A stretch of 64,000 nucleotides of DNA, taken from the NCBI GenBank assembly GCA_019671135.1, contig JAHRHY010000014.1:928001-992000 (forward strand), in the 5' to 3' direction. Below the pieces are notes generated by a model that was not told the DNA's origin, made no database searches, and saw only the letters and a program-made list of their open reading frames with translations. Positions 24,456-36,874 of the stretch are shown piece by piece; position 1 is the first letter of the stretch, and every line of letters starts with the position of its first letter. The position numbers were made by a program, and so were the translations under genes. This stretch comes from Linnemannia hyalina. Its lineage: Eukaryota; Mortierellomycota; Mortierellomycetes; Mortierellales; Mortierellaceae.

Positions 24456-27400
24456 ATGAGCCTTCCTCGCCTGGTCGCATGCACCTCCGTCATCTTGGCT
24501 CTGTCCACCACCTGGACCTCCTCTCCTACCACAACCCTCACCTCCGCCCTCTCAACCGTAGCCATGTGCTCCTCCGCCCTCTTCTACCTTTATTATCACA
24601 CTCGCCAACGTACCTCTTCTTCGTCTTCCTCGATAGCATGGGCTTGGGGACTCCTCTCATCCACACCAGCAACAGCAAGCACAACAAGAGAACAACAACC
24701 AGCGCGGTTTATCACTCTCGATTTCCTATCATCGCAACCATCTTCAGCAACATCATCAACCTCATCCAAGCAGTCAGCCCAGCCTCCCTTCCTCATATCG
24801 TCGTCAAACGACAACCACAGCAACAAAAGCCCAAGGCTAACAACAGCAACAACGACGACGGCCTCAACGACTGCTCTTGCGCAAAATCATCATCGCCCGC
24901 AGTCAATGGGAGAACAGACGCACGAGCACTCGAACAGCAACAACAGCAACAACGGCTCTCAGGGTCACTTACCGACAGCAACATCACCATCATCGGAGAC
25001 GACACATGCTGCTGCAGTAGGAGCAGAGACAGCGGGTGTAACCTCCACTGATCATCCAAGAGCCGGATTGTCCGCTTTAAGAACTGTTTCCAGCGAGACC
25101 CTCGAAGCCGTCCGCACGCATCCCGATGACCGGATATGGGACCATATCATTGTCGGAGGTATGTGTTTACCCACTATGCTACATTAGTTTTCTTTTTTTT
25201 TCTTCTTTGATCGCAAGGCTTAGGGAGCTAGCCCTTGCTGCAGTGTTTTGGTCAATCTCTTTCTTTTTCCTTTGTCTTTCTTTTCATTCTGGACGAGCCA
25301 AGAGTGATTCCTCCTTCTTTCACGTGGAGTGTGCGCTTGTTTTTTGTTTTTTTGTCGGTCTTTGTCAATGCCTCACTTGTGACTAAGGTTCTTTTGTTCT
25401 TACTTTCTTATTTCCCCCGTCCTTCTTTCTCCTTGATTTGTTTTTCCCATTCCGCAGATGGATACGAGGTAAGCCAATCGACGGTCTCAATGCACCCTGC
25501 CCGTGACAATTGCATCGATGTTTTGTTTGTGCATTGCTTCTTTGAACTCGTTCAGCCACGGATACAACACGCGCGTTTGCATGGACATTAACAATTATCT
25601 TTCCCCCATCTTGCTAATGTGCTTTCATCATTCCTTCCTTCCTGTCGGTCAATCCGATCCGGTCTACTTGACCCTTTTCCGTGCGTTTCATTTCGGATTC
25701 GAAAAATAGGGACTCCAATCTGCACACCAGCTGGCTTTAATACACCCGACCAGAACAATTCTGGTCCTACTACAGCAGGACATCCAACCCAATGTCGTAC
25801 AGACCGTCGTGCAGTGGTCCCAACAAAGATTGGTGAGTTTTTTCTCCTTTGTTGTTTTTTCCAGTGTAGATGGGCGTTTTTATTCGTTGCAAATCTATCA
25901 TGCGGGGTCATCCACGACATCCACAGCGACAAGTTTGAAATCGGCGCTGATACCCTCTGCCTTGTTCTTATCTTTCCTCGCTCTCTTTTCATCTATATCA
26001 ATATTGATTCGAATCGATTTGGGTCAACAGACAGAGCAGGCGCAAAGACTGTGGACATTGGAAGCTCTTCAAGCATTACCGCACACACAACATACCCCTG
26101 CCCAGTCGACGACAATGACAGGGTCCCTGCTCGACAAGGTAACAATACCTTCGCATTCAAATTGCGATAAGACAAATGACTGAATCGATTTCTCTGAGTG
26201 CTCACCTAACTTCTCTGTATTTTGTATGTGAATGCCGCTAGTCAAAACCTGTTGATATCCATTTACTCCCACCCAACATCAGCATCGGCTCTGGACTATG
26301 CGCTACTAGGATCTTGACCGACCAACCAGTTAGCAACTCTCAACCTTCATCTAATTCTACGGATTCACCAACCCCTTCCCCAGTCATGAGATTGAACGGC
26401 ATTGGTGGAAGTCAACAAAACATCCTGAAAATCGACACTACACCTCTGGCAACTCCTCGTGCAGTAGGACTTGAAGTTAAGGGCATGCACAACATCAAAG
26501 GTGAGGAAAAGAAGACTCATGTTTCGCAAGTGTCATAAGGTTATCTTTTCTCAGGGGTGGCAAAGATGTGTTCCATGAAACTAATCTACATGCTTATCTC
26601 TGTACTGTCCACGTGTGACCATTCATAGGTCCCTGCTGCCAATTATTCTGCAAGACGAACATTGTTTTTGCAAATCACAAACACCCCCTCCTCCTCACCC
26701 TCAATACAATCACAACGCCACCCACCAGCTCAGCATGGAGGCGAACTTCATCGGACATGGCAGAAGATCCCTCGCGCTTGCCCAGGATGGTGTTTTCGAT
26801 CAGGATGCAGTATTTTCAACAAAAGGAGTCACCCCAGCGGAGGGCCGAGCAGAGTTATTACCCGCCCTCATCAAACGCTTTCCGTCGCCTACTGGCGTCT
26901 ACCTCCTCGATGTTGGACAGACTCGCACAGGGTTCAAAGAATGGGGTATCAAACATCATTCTGAGCAAGGGACTTCAACTCCAACCAATACTGTTGCACC
27001 AATCGGACCATATTGTGCACAATGGACGTGTCGGACCAAAAGCAGAGGACGGCGAGGTTGAAGGGACGTTCACGTTGGAGATTTCTGCATCCAGGACCTC
27101 TCTCGACATTCCGACACCGATTGAAGTTCACATCGACGTGATTACCCAGCCAATGCCCAAGAACACGTTCGGGAACACGGAAGCGATCCGCAATGGCGAG
27201 GCTGTCTTGATCGATGGACTGGTCATGGCTAGGAGTATGGCTCAAAGGGCTGGATGGACTTGTCAGGAGGAGGACGAATCCGAGATGATTGAGTGGGTGC
27301 GTGACCAAATGGATATCCAATGGCTCTCCGAGACGACTACCGATCCAGATGTGTTGATGTCGGTCTGTTCAACGATCGACTGTATTAAGAAGTTCAAGCG

Positions 27401-29009
27401 GGCAAGGACATTCTCCAACGGTAGCATCCGAGTCAGGACACCCAACCTTTCGCCCTATGCGTCTCGCACCCATTCATACCATGGCAAGCAGAAAGAGGAC
27501 CTTGGACTCGGCATCCGACTAGACACGACTCTCTCGCGACTGCACGAGGTATCGGCCAACCTCAAGGAGCACAAGGCCACTCAGTCGGACGAAGCAGGGG
27601 ATTTGTTGCACGCCAACGATGCGAACGGCGAGAACGACAAAGGACTGTCGCCACGTCAGGTCGAGGAAAATGGCGCTTCCAAAGTCAGCATCGTCGCGGC
27701 CGAGAGCGGAGCAGCCAAGCGACCTCTCAAGACATCCTTTGGCGGTTTCTCCTCGCTCAACGAATCTCGGTCTCAGACTTTAGCCCTTGCAGAGATGACG
27801 GAGGATCATTTGGGACTTGCTCTGTCGGCTCCTAGCCCGCCTGTCGGCTCCTCTTCTTCCACGAGCTCCAAGGATTCTACAGTTCAGGAAAAGTCATTGG
27901 GAGTATTCAGTGATGGCGTCACCACGTCCGAACTGCTTGGTACAGTGGAGACTGCCAAACCCAGCCCACCTCCTGGACGGAGTCTGTCTCGATTCAGCAT
28001 CAAGAGCTATCAGCTGGAGCGGAGCAATCATGGCCTGGGTAACGAGTGGGCGCTTGGAAACGTGGATTTGCCACTGGGATCATCGGCACCATCCAAGGGT
28101 GATTTCTTCTCGTCGCCACCACTTTCTATTGAACGACGGTCATCAGGAGGCATCTCTCCGTTGAGCCCTTCGCCTGCCACATTCCAGACGACAGACTTTC
28201 TGCAGGATTTGAACGGTCGTGCGAGCCCCAATGTCAATGGGCTTGGTGTCCACACTGGGTCTGGTGCTGCTGCGCTCGAGGAGCCTGCCAAGAGATCGTC
28301 CCAGGGAAGCAACACTATCGACAACGGCAGCAGGAGAAGCTTCGGGGTCTTTGGGCCACGGAGCAATAGCGGGATCAGCAAACCGGGCGACCTTGGCAGA
28401 TCAGTATCAAGTGGCGACAACAAGGGCAGGAAGAGCCCAACCCAACTCTTGGAGGAGCCTGTGGAACTCGTTCCTGATTTCTTGGGAAGCACGTTTGGAT
28501 CACCCAAGACATCGACACCTGCGACATTTTCCGATACCATCCCCGACTTTTTGGGTGCCAGTTTCGGATCGCCCAAGTCTCCTCCTTCATCAACTTTTTC
28601 CTCGAGTGCTGTGCCAGACTTTTTGGGTGGCAGCTTTGGATCGCCACCTAAACGCGGATCATTCGTAAAGTTGAGTGACACGGACCAGTCGCTGGAGCGG
28701 AGCCATTCTAGCCCTAGTTTTGTTGGATCGGCCAAGGTGGTTCATTTCGCTGATATTGACGCTACGGACAAGTTGCAGAGGAGCGAGTCGGAACCTGCTA
28801 CACATTCGCTTGGTGGGAACAATGGATCTGGTTCTGGTTTTGGAATCAGTGATGAGGCTTCGCGCAGGAGTAGCGGCAGTAGTGAAGGCGATGGCGAGTC
28901 GGGATTGCCCAGGAGACCGTCATTGTCCAAATCCAAGGCGCACACTCGGCGGTCTTGGGGCCAAGGGATTGGAGGGCACGACATCCAAGGCATTCAAGGC
29001 CTGGAGTAA
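24456..29009 (+). CDS. large protein of unknown function with N-terminal hydrophobic segment
   Basis: Six-exon model: 24456-25158, 25458-25468 (11 nt), 25710-25832, 26031-26138, 26242-26500 and 26629-29009; all phases close, giving 1194 residues. I do not recognise the family. Residues 1-48 are hydrophobic (signal anchor or peptide), followed by 180 low-complexity Ser/Thr/Asn residues. Around residues 228-250 the spliced product reads HIIVGDGYEGLQSAHQLA then TILVLLQQD, which resembles a Rossmann GxGxxG beta-alpha-beta unit. A folded-looking region (about 480-620) follows, with EGTFTLEISASRTSLDIPTP and IEWVRDQMDIQWLSETTTD. The C-terminal 550 residues are disordered and Ser/Gly/Pro-rich with three PDFLG repeats. 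The exon structure is supported by phase only, and the micro-exon is the weakest element. Possibly a membrane-anchored scaffold. Confidence 0.7.
28470..28654 (+). repeat. three PDFLGxxFGSP protein repeats
   Basis: VPDFLGSTFGSPK, IPDFLGASFGSPK and VPDFLGGSFGSPP start at 28470, 28539 and 28611 (residues 1016, 1039 and 1063), so the spacing is 23 and 24 residues. They lie in the disordered tail of the unknown protein. Linkers between them differ, while the core is nearly invariant, which is typical of a repeated short binding motif. Confidence 0.85.
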
Positions 29010-30933
29010 TCTCGTTACTTGTAATAAATGTTTTGCTACAATACAGTACTATACTCAAGTAAAAACTTGGAAATATGAAGTTGTGAGGGATCGACTGGCA
29101 CAAAGAAGGTCGTTCAGGGGCCTAAACACAAGATCAAGTTGGGCGAAGCCACCTTAGCTGGGGCAATTTTGATTCAGGGTTCTAATTTCCTTTGTTTTTG
29201 GGGGTGACTGGAATCAATTCTCTTCTGGCTCCTCTTGTCGAAATGGAAACATTGCACAATCCAAAGTACGATCCAGTCAATTGAAAAGAATAATAATTAT
29301 AAACCACATCATGTTCTGTGATCCTCATGTCTGACAACAAAAACGCATTGGGCAAAAACGACAGAGCATTTGTACGTAGGTTTTGTTGCATGAACAAGTA
29401 TTTATGTAAAGAGAACGGATCCCTTAATCCTAATAGTTCTTTTTTTGGAATCGACATTAAAAGTACACGAGGAAACAAGAGATGCAATGATTATCCTTGG
29501 GAGTTTTGTAAGGTGGTCCTATGAGAGTAATAGTTCTTTGCGGTGATTCTTATGAGAAGTGTACGGCTCGAGGCTCCAAGGAGAGTAGAATAGGCAGGGA
29601 GAAGGACAGAAGAATCTGCACCCGTGTTTGGTGAGGGTGAAGACTTTGTAGGAAGGGACAATTGACTCTATTTATGCGTAATTTTTGTGCACAAGTGAAA
29701 AATAACGCCAATGTATAACCGAAAGGCGCTAAAAGAGTCGATTGTTCACTTGCAATACTGTACAAGAGTTGGTCAACAAACTCACAGTCCCAAAGAGGAG
29801 TATGATACGCATGGGCGTTACATGCAGATGTCGAATCGTACATCTGTTCCCTAACTTGGCAAGGACATTCGTAGCACCCTGGCTAGCAACATTCCATCGA
29901 AGACTAGCATGTACCTTCGCGCGTAAAGATAGTCCTGTCTCGCGATATTACCTCTCCGACATTCTTTGTCACTTTACGTTATCAGATCGTGACAAGATAC
30001 AAAGTAGAGTTGGGAGTTGACATGTTGAGCCTTAGTTGTACATAGCAATGACGTTTTTATATTTCGAGTTCGTAAATGAGAGCGTTAACTTACGCCACAA
30101 GATAAAGAAAAGATAAGGTATGCTGGTGTACCACTCCTTGGTAAACAAAGAAAAGCAGATTAGGGTTAATGGGTCGACTCTCTCCGTAGCCATTTCGCCT
30201 GCAACAGGCAAAACATGGATAGAAGTTCTCTATCTTTTCTACATGTGAGCATGAATTAAGACGCTTTCTTTCCAGCCACGAGAAAAAAAAGATATACTTG
30301 TCTATCATTCCTTGGCACGAAGAGACGGAGATTTGGGCTGTTGTTTTCGACTGTCTTTCAAGACTTCCTCTTTTTCTTAGTGGATGACCATTTACATTTT
30401 TGTTACATGCAATGAAAGGCCTCCAGCCATTAAAGCCACGGCCTCCAACAAGGATAAGCTTACATACGGACTATATGCGCCCCTAAAACTCCCCCCTCAT
30501 AAGCGACGCGTCTCCGAAAGCACAAGCCTCGTTAATTTTCTGACTGAATAACATTTCGATTCATTTAAACGATTATTTTTTTTGGCCGTACCATATCCTG
30601 CTGGACGAAAGGAATTACTGAGTTGACAGATGGATGACTTTCTAGGCTGTTGCTATCATTAGGCCACTTAGCTTCTAGCTTTTTCACATTCACCACCAGG
30701 AAAAAATATGTTGATTCTTGTTGATGAGATCTGTTGTTCCATCCTCCCCCCCCCACCCCCCACCCCCTAGACTGACGCTTTCGCTCAACCCGTCACTTCC
30801 GTCTTCATGCACGCCTTTTGTGTCATCGTTTTTATTTCCCGCTGTGTTTTTCCCGCTTCAGGTGGCGTTTATTTGTTAATGTTCAGGGTAACATAAAAAG
30901 AGGGTCAAGGGACGATGGTGATGACGGTGATGG
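29010..30933. other. intergenic, no gene recognised
   Basis: Nearly 2 kb between the 3' ends of the unknown protein (+) and array gene A (-). Short frames exist but none shows a domain or a good splice context. A lone ATCTGATAA lies at 29979-29987 (minus). A C-rich tract at 30746-30767 is described separately. No tRNA-like fold was found by eye. Confidence 0.5.
30746..30767 (-). repeat. G-rich tract on minus strand, possible G-quadruplex
   Basis: On the minus strand the tract reads as runs of 5, 6 and 9 G separated by single T. The run of 9 can supply two tracts, enough for a quadruplex. It lies about 170 bp downstream of the stop of array gene A, so it may be in that gene's 3' UTR or terminator region. 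Confidence 0.6.
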
Positions 30934-33495
30934 TCAAGGAAACTGTGAAGGACAGGCAGAAGAGGGATCGCAAATATGTGCATTGGAGGGGGTAATGGTA
31001 GTAGCAGTTGTCGTAGACTGGGACGCGAATCTCTTCTTTGGGAATAGCTGCACGGCGGAGCCATCAGCCACAACTTTGTGAGGACCCCGCGCGAGCGATG
31101 TTGTTGAAGGATTGTAAGTAAGAACTGGTCGTTGTGATCGAGATGAGATGGTGGTGGTGGTAGTGGCGACAAAGCTCGGAGAGATCGGGACTTGATCTGG
31201 TGGTAGGATTGGTGATGATATAAATTCTTCGGTAGTGAGTGGGCTACCTGTTTGTCTTTTCTTCGCTCCGTTCCGTCCATGCTGAAGGTGGCGGAAGGAG
31301 TCAAAGTAGAGCCGATCGGGAGTTGTCCATGTCGAAGAGGACGGTGTATCTGGTGCGCTCAGGTTGTTGTGATTAAATGTCAGAGAGATGGAGGATAGAT
31401 CGAGCTGGGAAGGTTGAGGCCGGAAGATGACGGGAACGGTAGGCTGCGTGCTTTTGTTCGGATCCACGTTAGATGTTGTTGTTGGCGCTGTTGCTGTGGT
31501 CACTCTTGCTTCTGTTATTGCCATTGCTGCCGATGTTGTCGTAGACTTTAAGGGAGAGGGTGCTGATCGTTGGTCGCCATGCGCACAATGGCATGCGTTG
31601 TGACTCTGAACGCCGTTGTCGCTCCAAGTGATTTGGTGGTTGACTGACTGGACCGGTAGTTGTGGTTCAGGGTAGAGAACCTTGATTCTATCCCTTGCGA
31701 GAATGGGATAGACAAATGAAGGCAAGTCGTGTTTACTTGTTGGAGGAAGCGGCGACGACATGATGAATGTGCTGGTTCTGACCCGACGACGTTGACGAAA
31801 GACGACAAAAAACACTACAGCTGACAAGAGACACAGCGCAACAACAACGCTGCCTATGGTCACAACCCAAAAGACTGGAGGTTGGTTGTTGTTGATGTCG
31901 TTGCTGATGGCGGCTGGGGCGCTTGGCTCGCTACCTCCAGCACCAGTCTCGTTTCTTTCAGCACTAATCTCACTTGCATTGTTGGCACCTTGATCCAAGG
32001 TAATGATCTTTCTTGGCGGTAGTAGTGGCGATGCTGTTGCTGGCTCTGACGATGGGTCGACCAGCCCAGATCCTGTCCAAATCCCAGTAACGGTGTCAAA
32101 GAGATTGAACCTCGCAGCGCCAGTTGTTTGATCCAGTGAGTAGATTACAATCTTTTCACTGGTGCCAGAATACTCGTCCAATACTGTCCCCGCCATGTTT
32201 TTGATGAAAGGAGGCACGTTCCCCTTTGTCGCCACCTTCACCAATTTGGGCGAGCTATCGGGTCGCAAGGAATAGACTACCGTCAAGTTGTTAAGTGTCT
32301 ATTTGGTCAAAAAAAGGTGAACAATTGAACCATCGCGTTTTAGCATCTTAACGTTATTGTTGAGCATGGTTCTGGAGGCGAAACCCATAAAAAAAAATTT
32401 GAACCATAACATTTTTTGCACTTTGTGGCGCGTGAGTATTCTCGAGAAAGTACGCGAACCATCAGGTCCAGAGATAATGCATTTGAAGAATACAAACAAA
32501 AAGGATCCCTCCTTCACAAATTGTCACAACACTTGATTACTCGTCTTACCTGGTCAAGAATGAAAGCAATGTTCTGCGCACTAATGGGAATTGCTTCGGA
32601 AGTCAGGGTGGCACCTCCACTGTCAATCGGTTGCTTTTGCCCGCTATAAAGCCAGGCGATGGGAGCATTGACTCCAGTGGGGTGGCGTACACTCGACGCC
32701 CTGTATAGATATCCGGTGCCGTCCTTGTCATATACGACGAGATCTCCGTTGGCGTTCGTTGTAGAATATGCTCCAACGGCCAACATGGGGAACGGCGGTA
32801 AATTTGTTTGTCCTTGATCACTGAGTCGTACCATGGAGTTAAAAAACGAAAGAATAGATTGTGAGAGGAGGAAAAGGAAGAAAGGGTATCGCGCTCATAG
32901 GTGTCGAAAGGCTATGTTCATAGTAAAAGGAAGATATATATCATGCACAAAAAAAAAAGAATAGATGAACGTACGTTACAATTATGTTGCTGGTGTTCCT
33001 GAAGACACCAACCCACCCTTCCTTCTCCGCCGGTGCGCCACTGACAACATCCGCGACAGTAAAAGCTGCCCAGGCGACTGCATAATCGTCCCGCTCCTGA
33101 ACCTGCGTCGTCGCAAAAAGCTTGGATGTCTTGAACTTGACCATCGACAGGTCAAACACCTGCTGAAGCCCAAAGGAGGCGTACAAAATAGCCGCAATCG
33201 TTGTTGTTCCAAGTTGCTGCACCTCTGTGTTGGCATAGCCGCCGCTAGTAAAGCTCATGGGGTTGGTGAAGCAGTTTTTTTCGGCCATCGAGTCCCATTT
33301 ATATTGCCGGTCGGCCTTGGAGTTGGATGTGATATACGAGACTTTGGGGGTGTCGATGTTGGAAATGTCGATTAGGTGCGATACTAGGTTCGGGGTGTCG
33401 TCGGGAACTCCAAACAAAAAGATGAGCTGTGGAGAGTTCGAGTAGAAGGAAGGGGCCAGACAGGGATAGGTGTAAGCTGGAATATTGAAGTCCAT
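30934..33495 (-). CDS. array gene A: single-pass membrane protein, divergent member
   Basis: Exons 33495-32975, 32820-32550 and 32298-30934; 718 residues; intron phases 2 and 0, as in the other three copies. The ectodomain starts with IPAYTYPCLAP and keeps the second Cys (EKNCF), the AIPI..FILDQ block at the end of exon 2 and FNLFDTVTGIWTGSGLV. The membrane segment (about 407-430, FWVVTIGSVVVALCLLSAVV) is followed by RQRRR but lacks the glycine zipper of its neighbours. The cytoplasmic tail of about 285 residues is Ser/Thr/Pro-rich and not Gln-rich. No signal peptide precedes the first Met, and an in-frame TAG lies upstream with no other ATG between. Function unknown; kelch-like strands suggest a beta-propeller. 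It is the most divergent array member. Confidence 0.82.
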
Positions 33496-33917
33496 TACGT
33501 CGTAAAGGTTGTTTGTTGTTGAAAGGGGAATGGGAATGGATAAGGAGGAGGGAGGATGAGGCGGAAAACACTAAAAAATAAGTGAAGAGTCAGAAGTATA
33601 AGTTGTGTTGTGAAAAGTGAAGCGTAAAGGAAAGAGAAATGATACCAAAGGCTAGAGCAGTGAATAAAAGTAGGCGAAAAAAGGGGGCGACCAATTCAAG
33701 GAAAAGACAAACGACAACCAAGGCGGAGATCATGCAGGCACGACAATAACGAGGCCCACAGAACAAACAAAAATTACATGGTTCACCTGCATACTTTTTT
33801 TTCCTTGAAGTAAGTAACCATTGGACATAAACAAGCACACCGGCAAGAGCGCCCGCCTTCTTTTTATTAGGGTCACGAACCTTTTGATTTTTTGTTGGAC
33901 AGGGATCACGCTAATCG
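33496..33917. other. spacer between array genes A and B
   Basis: 422 bp holding the CT-rich leader of gene A (C/T on the minus strand just upstream of 33495) and the 3' flank of gene B. No other feature was seen. Confidence 0.5.
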
Positions 33918-35972
33918 TTATTTTTGGGTATCAGGCGTGTACTGCGGGTTAGCTGGAGGGGGTTTATACAGCTGCTGGATCTCATGAAGTGCCTGAGTCG
34001 ACAGCGTCAGCGGCGCCGTAATCGGGGTCGTCGGGCTCGTTGGGTACTCGGCGCTAGTTGTGTTATTGCTCACCGAGTACAGGGTATTGCTGTTGGCAGG
34101 GCTGCCTACGCTCACACTCTGGACTGAAGACGACTGGGCGTTGTTGTAGTGGTTATAGATGACTGGTGAAGGTACTTGTTGGATAACTTGTGGTTGTCGT
34201 TGTTGAGGGATTAGAGTTGGGGGCGTATATACATGTTGTTGTTGGCCGATGAAAATCTGTGGTTGCTGCACTTGTTGTTGAGGGGGTACGTAGACTTGTT
34301 GACTGGGCGTTTGGTTGTGGCTATAGGGCTGCTGTTGTTGAGAGACCTGATATAATCCCTGCTGTTGTTGTTCTTGCAGTTGTTGCTGCTGGTAAAGGTA
34401 CTGCTGATGCTGGCCATAAAGTTGCGGTTGCTGCTGAGGCTGCTGCTGGGCATAGTTTTGCTGCAATTGCATTAATGATCCATGCTGGTTAGGGTCCTGA
34501 GAATTGGTATTGGTATCGGCAGGCTTCGGTTCCACAGGGACCGCATTCTTCTGACGTTGGTTCCTGATAAACAAAAACGCCACCAACGCAATAACTACCA
34601 ATCCCCCAACAACACCTCCAACAATGGCTCCAATAGATGACGACTTGGAGTCTCCCCCACCGCCATTGGCACCGCTGCTGGAAGAGGACGAAGAATCGCC
34701 ACCGCTAGGTGAGTATGGGGAGGTGCCACCACCACCAATGGTGGAGTTGATTAATCCTGGACCAGACCATGTTCCTGTAGTTGTGTCCAGACTGTTGAAG
34801 ATGGGCGATAGGTTGTTGTAGCTCGAGTAGGTCACGATCCGGGTGTCGAGTGCTGTTGCTGTGAGGAGGTTGCTGAACCTTGGAACTTGGCCCTTGATGG
34901 CGAGGGTGTTTAAGGCCGATGATTTTCCTGGTTGAAGATAGTGAACGATGGTCGATCCGTCGGAACCCTATGGCAATAATTGAATGCCCCTCCGTCAGTA
35001 CAATAATCGCAGCGGGAAAAAAGAAATAGGGTATTCTCCCAACGCAATATAAAAAACAAAAGTCGCTATTGTAGTATACCTGATCCAAGATATAAGCAGT
35101 ATCCTTCATAGTAACTGGAATGGCATTGGCGGTCAAGGCAATTCCTGACATGGCCACCGTGACATTATTGTTAAGACTGATGATTTTCTCGTCCGGTGTG
35201 GCGATCGTCGACAAAGACCCGGTGGTATTGTACATGATGGCTCCGCCAGCGTGGTCAAAGATGGTGGTATATCCCACTCCGAGAGTGGAGTCGACAGTGT
35301 AGGTGCCGACGGTTAGGAGAGGGTTCGATGCTGGGTTGGAGGACATACCGAAGCTGTTGTTTGTTTGCAAAGAAAAAGAGTGAGTCCACGTGTACAGCGC
35401 ATTTCAAATCAAATTGCAAAGCGCACATCGTTGTGGTTTACTCTTTTTCTCTCGACGTTGCTGGAAGAAGGGACTTACTTGTAGTTACTGGAGCTCAGTG
35501 TGGTGGCATTGAACCGGATCCCAGCCCAATAAGAGTTGGTCCCAACAACCGTCGTATTCGTGACCGCCAGGACCCAATCTGACCCACTCGCAGCCCCATT
35601 GATGGCAAAGTTCTTTGGCGAATTAAAAGCAACTTCCGGAAAATAGATCGACTGTCCAACTATGCCGTTAGTTTCGATGTTTGCGAAATGGGTAGTGAAG
35701 GCTCCAAACTGGACAACCAAGAAGGGGGCAGTGGTGGGGTTGATACGTCCTGGGTAGCTGTAGCAGGCTAGGGGTTGTAAACTGCTCCAGGCAAGTACGT
35801 TGGTCTGGGAGGCGAATGGATTTGCGGTGGGGGCGTTGATGTTGGTGAGATCGACTGTGTTGGCAACGAGGGTGCTTTCTTGGGAAGGGCTGATCCCGAC
35901 TAGGTAGACGGTGTTGTTACCGGCTGCTGGTGCGGGGACTAAACAGGGTTTTGAGTATGCGGGGATACTCAT
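33918..35972 (-). CDS. array gene B: membrane protein with glycine-zipper TM and Gln-rich tail
   Basis: Exons 35972-35479, 35353-35080 and 34967-33918; 605 residues. The ectodomain begins IPAYSKPCLVP, has a second Cys in LACYSYPGR, SPKNFAI, YWAGIRFNAT with glycosylation sites, LLTVGTYT, AIPVTM..AYILDQ and FNSLDTTTGTWSGPGLI. A Ser/Gly stalk leads to the membrane helix 369-390, IGAIVGGVVGGLVVIALVAF, with GxxxG spacing, then RNQRQK. The tail (about 210 residues) is very rich in Gln, Tyr and Pro and contains VYTPPTLIPQ; it ends with PPPANPQYTPDTQK. The reading frame stays open upstream of the ATG to 36170, but that part is CT-rich leader. Probably a surface receptor or adhesion-like protein with a prion-like cytoplasmic tail; the role is inferred from architecture only. 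Confidence 0.85.
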
Positions 35973-36565
35973 GCTGGATTGCGTATTGCGTGGGTAGAGA
36001 GGAGGAGGAGGGGGGGGGGGGGGGGGTGGACTAGTGAGAGAGAAAGTGGAGGGTGTTGAAGAGAGAAGAGGGGAGAGAGGGAGTGAAGGAGGAAGAGTGA
36101 GGGGGAGAAGGAGAGAAAGAGGCTCAGAAGGAAGAAAAAAGAGAAGTGAAATGAAAACAAAGGGCAACAATATTCAGGAACAGAGGTGCCGTTTGTATCA
36201 ACGTATCGATTGGTGGACCCTCAGTCTACCTTCGTCATTTTACACGTCTCTACTGCGACTAAACAAACGACTCCTTGGACCAAAAGCCCCTAATTGTTTG
36301 AGCCCTTTCCGCCTTTCCGTTACTCTTATTTACTCACCATTTGTTGCGTTGTAGAGCCCAATTTCACAATCCCTCGTCGACCAGTCTGGACCCTCTCGAC
36401 AACCCTGATCTTTCTTTTTTGAACGGCCGCCTCGGACGGTTTCCGGCAGGGCTCGTCTCTGAAGACCACGAACTCGCTCAATCCAGAAAGCCCGTGCGTA
36501 TGGTTAGTTTATTATCGTTATGATGAGGATGAGAAGAGTTGTTTTGCTTGTCCCTATTGAGGTTC
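35973..36565. other. spacer upstream of array gene B
   Basis: Contains the CT-rich leader of gene B, with a run of 17 G on the + strand at 36010-36026 (C on the transcribed sense). A short + frame from 36341 to 36523 looks somewhat protein-like but has no start context or partner exon that I trust. Confidence 0.5.
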
Positions 36566-36874
36566 CTATTGGGCATGATCGCTTTCATATTGTGGGACAA
36601 ACTGAGGATTAGAAGGCGGTGGAGTGACACTCTTCAGTCCCCATTCCATGGTCTCAGAAACAATCGTACTCGTCAAGTCGTGTCCGACGTATTGAGGATT
36701 AGAGGGCTGGTTGGAATAAGAGTACGCAGCCTGAATATAGGTTGGGCTGCTTCCTGAGATCGATTGAGGATTAGAGGGCTGGTTGGAAGGAGAGTACGCA
36801 GCCTGAGTGTCGGTTGGGTTGCTTCCCGGGGTCGATTGAGGATTAGAGGGCTGGCTGGAAGGAGAGTACGCAGC
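36566..36874 (-). pseudogene. reading frame beyond the premature stop of array gene C
   Basis: Directly behind the TAG at 36877-36875 the same frame stays open for 102 codons to a TAG at 36568-36566. It holds the rest of the 24-residue repeats and then a tail with PPPSNPQFVPQY. Gene B ends in the same frame with PPPANPQYTPD, so this looks like the original C-terminus of gene C. Counting these codons and the stop position, the product would be 614 residues, matching B (605) and D (609). It is therefore probably the cut-off end of C and not a separate gene. Confidence 0.75.

Noticed and set aside
35973..36170. In-frame hydrophobic N-terminal extension of array gene B as a signal peptide (similar in D at 42391-42744)
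   Set aside because: The Leu/Phe/Ser/Pro strings come from CT-rich leaders, differ between B and D, and are impossible in A and C because of in-frame stops.
36034..36523. Two short + frames upstream of array gene B, one with a protein-like stretch (SLDPLDNPDLSFLNG)
   Set aside because: No start context, no partner exon and no recognisable domain; it could be chance.
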